DNA from: Lanius collurio
Taxonomy: Eukaryota > Chordata > Aves > Passeriformes > Laniidae
Reading direction: 5' to 3'
NCBI GenBank assembly: GCA_020086605.1
Contig: JACBWW010000018.1
Location: 18,449,052 to 18,513,051 of the forward strand
Length of the DNA stretch: 64,000 nt
The position numbers were made by a program, and so were the translations under genes. Positions 60,401 through 64,000 of this stretch are shown here, in pieces. Positions within the stretch are counted from its first letter, which is position 1. Each line of letters starts with the position of its first letter. Under the pieces are notes generated by a model. That model worked only from the letters and a program-made list of their open reading frames with translations, made no database searches and had not been told where the DNA came from.

Positions 60401-62257
60401 AGCAGCTCTGAACCAGTGAAAAAGATGCTGGAGTAAGAGATGTCATATTTTGCTAACCACCTCTGCTGCTGTCACATGCAAAATGATCAAATCAGATGAC
60501 CTCTCTGAGCTTCCGTTTCCTCAGCTATGAACAAGGACAGGAATAATTCTTTGTTCTTTGCTTTAAGCATAGCCAAAACCAGTAACATCTGCTGATCCAA
60601 AGAAGTGGATACAAAGCACTTGGATGCATGGAATTACCATCTCCAGGATCAGAGCAGACTCGATACCAGTTTACTCCCAGCCAGCAGGGGCTGCAATGAA
60701 GACTGCAGTAGAACAATAGACCAGATGAGATACATTTTCAAAGGTGCATTAGATTCCAGAAGTGCTGGATTAAATGGTGATAGATTCATGTCCTAAACCT
60801 AGCCCAGTGAAACTGCACTACCCTCAAGAGTTCCCTTGGAACTGTTGCTCAAGACCTACTCGAGGGGAACAAAATGCTCGTGCTCAAGGGTGGAATTTGA
60901 GCATTTCAACGTGGCACATCAGAGACACTCTGCCAGTACCCTGCGTGCTGGCACACCTCAGTGATAGCAGCCTTCAAGTGTATGCAGAAGACCAGCAAGA
61001 ACAGAATTTGAATGTGCTTTTGTACTTTGTATTTACACTCACATTGCTAACACTGTATAACCACTGCTGCACTGCAGCCAGCTTTGTTTCTTTTATAAGC
61101 ATCCAGTGACAATCATGATTTTCAATGTAAACTGGCAGGAAATGGCATTTACACCAGCACCTGCAATGTAACAGCCTCTTCCTACAAAAGAAGTTTAATT
61201 TTTTTATGACTCATTTTCAGACTTTTTTCTTTCTTAGTCCTCCTTGCAAGACTTACTTACATTAACAACAATTTAGTGAATCACAATCTGCAAAGACCAC
61301 ATTCCACAGATCAAAGCAGTTCCAACAGAAGGTCATTCTACTGTTTCCCTTTAGCCTTAAGAGCTGGCAATTGTGAAGAAAACATTTCACCTCTTCGTTA
61401 CCTGAAGAAAAAATCACTATTCACTATTAATAGAGAGACAATAAATAATAGATGAATTGGAGAAATACCACAAGCTGTGGGAGAAAAGAAAATACAGGCT
61501 TTTCATCACATTCTCCTCATCCATATTTATGAGTCCCTCAGGTTTTCTGGGTAATCTGAATAAATGGATTTTGTATGATATGGGCATGGTAAGAAAACTG
61601 CTTTCCATGAAGCAAGGGAATACCACAGTGGACATAACAGAATTAGAGATGCTCATGATATATGTGCAGTTACATTTATTACAGGAGAGATCACAACATC
61701 ACTAAGGAGCATTTACCTGTGTAACAACTTCAAAATGGTAACAACCCTTCCTACGGCCAGCTGCTGAGCAGAACAGAGCCACACTGAAGCCTTGATATAT
61801 ATAAACATTAAGTATGGGTAAACATTTTAATAAAAGTGTGCCTTGTGGAAATCACAAAGAGAGAGAATGAATAGAATTAGTAAAAAATGCCTATCAAAGC
61901 CTAAGCTGTTTGAGAATACTTGAGGATCTATTTTACATTCAAAATGTTTCATGTATATATATATAGATAGATAGATATTTATCTATCTCAGTATGCACCA
62001 AAATGGTTAAGAATTACTTATTTGCCTGGACAAACCTTAAAATCTAGAACCAAAAGTTAAAAAGAAAACCAAAACAAACAGCAGGAAAAGAAAACCCAAG
62101 AGGAGCCCCAAAGCCAGACACAATGGTGGGCAGAACCCAAGTCCACATGCAGATGGGGTCAGAAAAGGACTGCGTGAAAGCAGCTGCTCACAATACCTAA
62201 AAATAGCTTAGCATTCCTCCTTTTTGGTAAAGCTCCACCAGATGCTCCTGGTACCTT
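30335..62257 (-). CDS. USP13: USP13 (ubiquitin carboxyl-terminal hydrolase 13), last 19 coding exons, 3'-complete
   Basis: On the - strand, 19 exons from 62257 down to 30335 join to 766 codons and a TAG stop with consistent phase at every GT-AG junction. Fragment residue n corresponds to human residue n+98 up to the catalytic Cys, which falls at fragment 247, human 345. USP13 cleaves ubiquitin from protein substrates. Domain order: end of the N-terminal part (1-61), ZnF-UBP (about 62-180, ligands C113, C116, C133, H146), USP catalytic core with the Cys box [11 protein letters not shown] (243-253) and [11 protein letters not shown], two inserted UBA domains (about 553-597 and 629-667), then the His box SGHYVCH (H726) and YND (740-742). 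It is USP13 rather than USP5 by overall sequence and by the PEX5L neighbour. Mammalian USP13 is 863 residues; about 98 N-terminal residues in two upstream exons are outside the window. Introns range from 200 bp to 9.0 kb; the smaller ones show nothing beyond splice signals. Confidence 0.97.
31064..31148 (-). CDS. USP13: USP13 coding exon, residues 708-736 (His box)
   Basis: Acceptor TTCAAACAG|GA, donor GGAAG|GTGAGT, 85 bp. It encodes [20 protein letters not shown] and CHLRKEG. GHY carries the catalytic His (codon 31093-31095). The Arg codon at the start is split with the previous exon. Confidence 0.97.
31149..32817 (-). other. USP13: USP13 intron, 1.7 kb
   Basis: Non-coding, with no repeat or exon recognised. 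The shorter intron 30429-31063 is equally plain. Confidence 0.7.
32818..32980 (-). CDS. USP13: USP13 coding exon, residues 654-708 (end of UBA2 and acidic linker)
   Basis: Acceptor TGACTGGCAG|AAC, donor GGAA|GTAAGT, 163 bp. It encodes [15 protein letters not shown] (UBA2 helix 3), then a variable acidic linker ([18 protein letters not shown]), then [20 protein letters not shown] and G. The acidic linker has diverged from the mammalian sequence, but the frame and flanks are conserved. Confidence 0.96.
33483..33649 (-). CDS. USP13: USP13 coding exon, residues 598-653 (linker and UBA2)
   Basis: Acceptor GTTTGTTCCAG|AC, donor GCAACA|GTGAGT, 167 bp. It encodes [20 protein letters not shown], then [20 protein letters not shown] and [27 protein letters not shown] is the UBA2 MGF loop and following helix. 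The Ala/Gly-rich linker before it is variable. Confidence 0.96.
34620..34757 (-). CDS. USP13: USP13 coding exon, residues 552-598 (UBA1)
   Basis: Acceptor GTAGCCCTAG|AT, donor GAACCAG|GTCAGT, 138 bp. It encodes [20 protein letters not shown], then [20 protein letters not shown] and HMEEP. This is a whole UBA domain with the MGFP loop, which in USP13 is reported to bind ubiquitin chains. The first codon is completed by the 27-bp exon upstream and reads Tyr where mammals have Asp. Confidence 0.96.
35485..35511 (-). CDS. USP13: USP13 27-bp microexon, residues 543-552
   Basis: On the - strand, GATTTTCAG precedes ATCGCATGGCGAACC and the donor is GAGT|GTACGT. With phase-1 bases from both neighbours it reads [10 protein letters not shown] in frame, linking IPDDPK to IDESSV. 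Human USP13 has a longer segment here (DRLMNQLIDPSD, from memory). The start D-R, the position and the phase fit; the rest does not, so the call is less sure than for the other exons. Skipping it joins phase 1 to phase 1 and keeps the frame. Confidence 0.68.
35512..36846 (-). other. USP13: USP13 intron, 1.3 kb
   Basis: Non-coding apart from the CR1 3' end at 36650-36740. The neighbouring introns 34758-35484, 33650-34619 and 32981-33482 show nothing recognisable. Confidence 0.7.
36650..36740 (+). mobile_element. CR1 LINE 3' end, short fragment
   Basis: AAGGTGTCCCTACCCACGGC, GGTGGAACTAGATGATCTTT and CCCTTCCAACCCAAAACACT followed by CTGTGATTCTAC match the terminal part of avian CR1. It sits in the USP13 intron 35512-36846, antisense to the gene. 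The insertion may extend upstream toward 36540 in a form too decayed to call. Confidence 0.82.
36847..36969 (-). CDS. USP13: USP13 coding exon, residues 502-543
   Basis: Acceptor GCTTTTGTAG|AT, donor CCCAAAG|GTATTT, 123 bp. It encodes [20 protein letters not shown] and [20 protein letters not shown]. This is the end of the first half of the catalytic core, before the UBA insertion; [12 protein letters not shown] is highly conserved in USP5 and USP13. Confidence 0.97.
37328..37416 (-). CDS. USP13: USP13 coding exon, residues 472-502
   Basis: Acceptor TTCGTACCAG|G, donor AAGCTTG|GTATGT, 89 bp. It encodes [20 protein letters not shown] and [21 protein letters not shown] is the USP signature strand that in other USPs reads P-x-x-L-x-x-x-L-x-R-F. 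Confidence 0.97.
37795..37969 (-). CDS. USP13: USP13 coding exon, residues 414-472
   Basis: Acceptor GTATTTCTCAG|AT, donor GTTAA|GTAAGT, 175 bp. It encodes [20 protein letters not shown], then [20 protein letters not shown] and [17 protein letters not shown]. This is part of the USP finger and palm region; the Arg-rich helix [20 protein letters not shown] is typical of the USP5/USP13 group. Confidence 0.97.
37970..39210 (-). other. USP13: USP13 intron, 1.2 kb
   Basis: Non-coding; no repeat or exon recognised. The introns 36970-37327 and 37417-37794 are short and also plain. Confidence 0.7.
39211..39364 (-). CDS. USP13: USP13 coding exon, residues 363-414
   Basis: Acceptor TATTCCTTTCAG|AGG, donor AACAAAG|GTAAAG, 154 bp. 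It encodes [20 protein letters not shown], then [20 protein letters not shown] and [11 protein letters not shown]. Only R-N-x-x-G at the start differs notably from mammals (RNRIGSENP). Confidence 0.97.
39365..40614 (-). other. USP13: USP13 intron, 1.25 kb
   Basis: Non-coding; nothing recognised. Confidence 0.7.
40615..40740 (-). CDS. USP13: USP13 coding exon, residues 321-362
   Basis: Acceptor TTTTATTTAG|CCT, donor GTAGAG|GTGAGA, 126 bp, phase 0/0. It encodes [20 protein letters not shown] and [20 protein letters not shown] with [13 protein letters not shown] is the conserved USP QDA box following the catalytic Cys box. Confidence 0.97.
40741..43838 (-). other. USP13: USP13 intron, 3.1 kb
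   Basis: Non-coding with several A-rich runs (about 42129-42141 and 42583-42596 on the + strand). No transposon or hidden exon recognised. Confidence 0.7.
43839..43932 (-). CDS. USP13: USP13 coding exon, residues 289-320
   Basis: Acceptor CTTCCTTACAG|G, donor CACAAG|GTATTT, 94 bp. It encodes [20 protein letters not shown] and [11 protein letters not shown], after a split Met codon. The following intron to 44200 is only 268 bp. Confidence 0.97.
44201..44272 (-). CDS. USP13: USP13 coding exon, residues 265-289
   Basis: Acceptor CTGCCCAG|G, donor CAGAT|GTAAGT, 72 bp. It encodes [20 protein letters not shown] and NTQ between a split Ala and a split Met codon. Identical to human USP13 as I recall it. 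Confidence 0.97.
44273..45775 (-). other. USP13: USP13 intron, 1.5 kb
   Basis: Non-coding; nothing recognised. Confidence 0.7.
45776..45963 (-). CDS. USP13: USP13 coding exon, residues 203-265 (catalytic Cys box)
   Basis: Donor CGAGC|GTAAGT, 188 bp. I place the acceptor at CTTCCAG|ACAGAG, giving T-E-N-G as in mammals; a second AG four bases on would break the frame. It encodes [20 protein letters not shown], then [20 protein letters not shown] and [20 protein letters not shown]. The nucleophile Cys codon is 45829-45831 (fragment 247, human 345 by alignment). Confidence 0.97.
45964..47585 (-). other. USP13: USP13 intron, 1.6 kb
   Basis: Non-coding; a short A/C-rich stretch near 46846-46900 only. 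Confidence 0.7.
47586..47680 (-). CDS. USP13: USP13 coding exon, residues 171-202
   Basis: Acceptor GCTTTTGTAG|AT, donor CAAGTG|GTAGGA, 95 bp. It encodes [20 protein letters not shown] and [11 protein letters not shown]. An alternative donor three bases earlier (CAA|GTG) would drop one Val; the chosen donor gives the mammalian length. Confidence 0.95.
47681..52135 (-). other. USP13: USP13 intron, 4.5 kb
   Basis: Holds an antisense-oriented CR1 3' fragment at 49779-49990. A 140-codon open frame on the + strand at 50312-50734 is low-complexity Ser/Thr-rich and has no known family features. Otherwise nothing recognised. Confidence 0.7.
49779..49990 (-). mobile_element. CR1 LINE 3' fragment (5'-truncated)
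   Basis: Reading the + strand from CATAGAATATGCTGAGG through AAGGGACCCATCAG, CCAGTCCAACTCCTGGCCC, CACTTCCCTGGGGAG and CATCCTCTGGGTGAAAAAT gives the reverse complement of the common avian CR1 3' end. The element lies on the - strand, the same sense as USP13. No target-site duplication was found, as usual for CR1. Confidence 0.88.
52136..52320 (-). CDS. USP13: USP13 coding exon, residues 109-171 (ZnF-UBP)
   Basis: Acceptor TTTTGTCTCGCAG|T, donor GGAGCAG|GTCAGC, 185 bp. It encodes [20 protein letters not shown], then [20 protein letters not shown] and [20 protein letters not shown]. Zinc ligands C113, C116, C133 and H146 have exactly the spacing of C199, C202, C219 and H232 in human USP5. In mammals the USP13 ZnF is reported to bind ubiquitin poorly, unlike USP5. 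Confidence 0.97.
52521..52663 (-). CDS. USP13: USP13 coding exon, residues 62-109
   Basis: Acceptor GTCTTCCAG|GTG, donor CCCCCAG|GTGAGG, 143 bp. It encodes [20 protein letters not shown], then [20 protein letters not shown] and NGVRIPP. It is the N-terminal part of the ZnF-UBP region; [13 protein letters not shown] is more variable than its flanks. The intron to 52320 is only 200 bp. Confidence 0.96.
53085..53206 (-). CDS. USP13: USP13 coding exon, residues 21-61
   Basis: Acceptor GTTTTCCAG|AT, donor GCACTG|GTCAGT, 122 bp. It encodes [20 protein letters not shown] and [20 protein letters not shown]. [24 protein letters not shown] is diagnostic for USP5/USP13, and LETSS replaces LDTDD of mammals. 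The intron 52664-53084 is 421 bp with nothing in it. Confidence 0.96.
59313..59338. repeat. 26-nt purine-pyrimidine alternating tract
   Basis: ACACACGTGTGCACATGCAC followed by ACACAC alternates perfectly. It includes CACGTG, an E-box hexamer, and is a candidate for Z-DNA. Confidence 0.85.
59700..60340 (+). mobile_element. CR1 LINE fragment: ORF2 C-terminus and 3' end
   Basis: The frame from 59574 reads LTMSQQC, then [62 protein letters not shown] and [10 protein letters not shown], the recognisable tail of avian CR1 ORF2 downstream of the reverse transcriptase. The DNA ends TTGGACTTGATGATCTCC and CCTTCCAACCCCAACCATTC, the standard CR1 3' end. It is 5'-truncated, with small in-frame losses in the repeat. 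The 5' limit is approximate. It lies antisense to USP13. Confidence 0.88.
61954..61988. repeat. (TA)6 (GATA)3 microsatellite with hairpin
   Basis: (TA)6 at 61954-61965 runs into three GATA units at 61966-61977. AGATAGATA at 61969-61977 and TATCTATCT at 61980-61988 are perfect inverted arms around two T bases. Confidence 0.92.
62197..62257 (-). CDS. USP13: USP13 coding exon, residues 1-21 (first USP13 exon in window)
   Basis: Acceptor TCTCTCTTTCCAG|AAG, donor TTTTTAG|GTATTG, 61 bp. It encodes [20 protein letters not shown], with the last G completing Asp at the next junction. It matches human [20 protein letters not shown] (from memory), residues 99-118. The exon is small and more than 9 kb from its neighbour, but phase and sequence make it secure. 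Confidence 0.93.
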
Positions 62258-64000
62258 CTGGAAAGAGAGAAAGAAACAATTAAAAATCCATCAAGTGAGA
62301 CAACAGTAAATCAGCATTAACCCCTTCTATTAAACCCTTGATGAGCAAGAATGTAAATGCTCTTTGCTCACCTCTGACATTGGGACTCATCACTGCCCAC
62401 CGCCCCCACAGAGTGAGGAAGACTCCACCTGAGTCCTTCACTCCTGTGTTTGCAATCAACCAGAGGGTGTCTCACAGCCACCATGGGTGACAGCTGCTCT
62501 GTCACCAGCACAAGGACACCCAGCACCTCTCAAACCTCTCTCCACTAAATCCCCGACAGTATTTCTTAATGACTAAAGCTGAATTAGAGAGTAGAAGAAA
62601 AGGCTATTATCTGCATAAAGGATTCAACCCTTCATAACTAATTTCAGTAGGACGACTTCACTTTGATCTGTTAGTGCAGTTCATTTTCTTCTACCAAGAA
62701 AAAAATGCCCTTTCCATCAGGATCTACACCTGCCTCCACTAAGATGAAGCCAAACTACCACCATGTTTTCTAAATATTACAAAGTATGGAGGAAACTCAA
62801 CAACACACAACATGTTTAGTGGGGGATTTTACTGTATTTTTTAATTTAAGCTCCATACCAGGAAACAGTAACTTCCAAGAGAGACTACGTTTCACTACTT
62901 TTCGAGTTCAGAATACCTCAGACTACAAGGGAAAACACAACTGGCTGAGGAAATGTCAAAGTCAATGTACTTGCTCCTTAAGCTGTTTATTAAATGGCAC
63001 CATTAAATCAAATTAAATCAAAAAAGCCTCTGTGGCTATTTGGTGCCAACACGATGCATGATGTAGTGTGTAATGTTAGTGTAACTGGCAAGGTTGTTAG
63101 GCAACTTTTTTTTTTTAATAATAATATTGGGATACAACAGGTGGAGAGAAACCAGCCAAGAACCTGTCAGCCTACAGGGAAAGTTCATGTTCACCCCTGC
63201 CCCTTCACAGGCAAAAGGGTCACATATTTTGGGTGGCTCCCTTCACCATGTAAATAAAGCTTTGGACTAAGCAAACTGCTTTAATCATCAGTGAGGTCTT
63301 ATACATCATAGGAAAATTTTCCATTCTTAGAAAGAGCAGATGCCAACACCCCTTGGCTGCACATAAGAACAGAATCCATTATTCACATATAAAAGCCCTG
63401 GGGAAAAGAGTCAAGGTTGCAACTGCAGCAGTTAAAATAAAAATAAAAATTCCTCAATGAAGTGAAAATAACATTCATTAATGAAGTGAAAATAACATTT
63501 CTTTCTTTAATGCTACTGGAACTTAACAAGTTAGAAGGAAGTAGCCAGGAATCTATTTTAAATGTATTTTAAATATTTTTTTTAAAAGCAGCAGCAAGAA
63601 ACAACATAACCCAATTGCAAATACATTATGAATCAATTATACATACTCCAAAGACTATATTTCCAGAACCAAAAAAATGTTTTTTCAAATACTAGGAAGC
63701 TCCAGTTGAATTCTGATGTCACCAAGTGTGATATTTTGAAAGTCATTAAGACTAGCGATTTCAAAGAGAAAAAATTCACATGGAGTGTTTGTATTTAACT
63801 CAGGCTGGAAATTATTTCAGTTTGATTTTCCAAATATAAATACATTGGAATTGGAGATGCTAAATACTCCTGAAAAACCCACAAGCTGAAAGTCTTTTTG
63901 TCTTGTCAGAAATCACTGAAAACATTCCCTATTCACAAACCCATTTTTGTTTCTAACAGATGTGACACGCCCAACAAATGAGAGTGACACAAGGCATCAG
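62258..64000 (-). other. USP13: USP13 upstream intron (partial)
   Basis: Non-coding to the window edge. I looked for the preceding exon (NSEGGLYVCMNTFLAFGREH in human) and did not find it, so it lies beyond 64000. A 24-bp tandem duplication is present at 63456-63503. Confidence 0.75.
63456..63503. repeat. Tandem duplication, 24-bp unit
   Basis: AATGAAGTGAAAATAACATT begins at 63456 and again at 63480; the units differ only in their last few bases. Confidence 0.93.

Larger units (their letters stand above)
53207..62196 (-). other. USP13: USP13 intron, 9.0 kb
   Basis: The largest intron in the window. It contains a + strand CR1 fragment (about 59700-60340), alternating CA/TG runs near 56912-56936 and 59313-59338, and a TA/GATA microsatellite with a hairpin at 61954-61988. 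No further USP13 exon was found in it. Confidence 0.75.

Overview
This window is nuclear DNA from a vertebrate, almost certainly a bird. It holds the 3' parts of two convergent, tail-to-tail genes: PEX5L (TRIP8b) on the + strand and USP13 on the - strand. The two genes sit next to each other in the same orientation in mammals (human 3q26.33, from memory). The bird call rests on moderate introns, the only clear mobile elements being CR1 LINE 3' ends (three recent, one very old), and no mammalian SINEs. A passerine or other neognath is likely, but I cannot name the species.

Layout. 1-5778 is PEX5L intron with no exon I could recognise. 5779-18075 carries the last eight coding exons of PEX5L (384 codons plus stop). 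These encode the segment that binds the HCN-channel CNBD and the whole TPR region. 18076-30334 is the 12.3 kb between the two stop codons. It should hold both 3'UTRs; candidate poly(A) signals are listed but the true ends cannot be fixed from sequence. 30335-62257 carries the last 19 coding exons of USP13 on the - strand (766 codons plus stop). These encode the end of the N-terminal part, the ZnF-UBP domain, the USP catalytic domain with its Cys and His boxes, and the two UBA domains inserted in it. 62258-64000 is the next upstream USP13 intron. The first two USP13 coding exons and its promoter, and the 5' exons of PEX5L, lie outside the window.

Functions. PEX5L is a brain-enriched auxiliary subunit of HCN pacemaker channels, related to the peroxisomal receptor PEX5. 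USP13 is a deubiquitinase related to USP5. They share a neighbourhood, not a known pathway. All inferred introns are GT-AG, both reading frames are continuous across every junction, and all catalytic and zinc-binding residues of USP13 in the window are present, so both genes look intact. There are no RNA genes, CRISPR arrays or bacterial-type features.

The window is ordinary vertebrate sequence. The points most worth checking are a 27-bp USP13 microexon with divergent sequence, a set of TGCATG (RBFOX-type) motifs in the probable PEX5L 3'UTR, including two back to back inside a perfect purine-pyrimidine alternating tract, and a CR1 fragment with an open frame through its ORF2 C-terminus.
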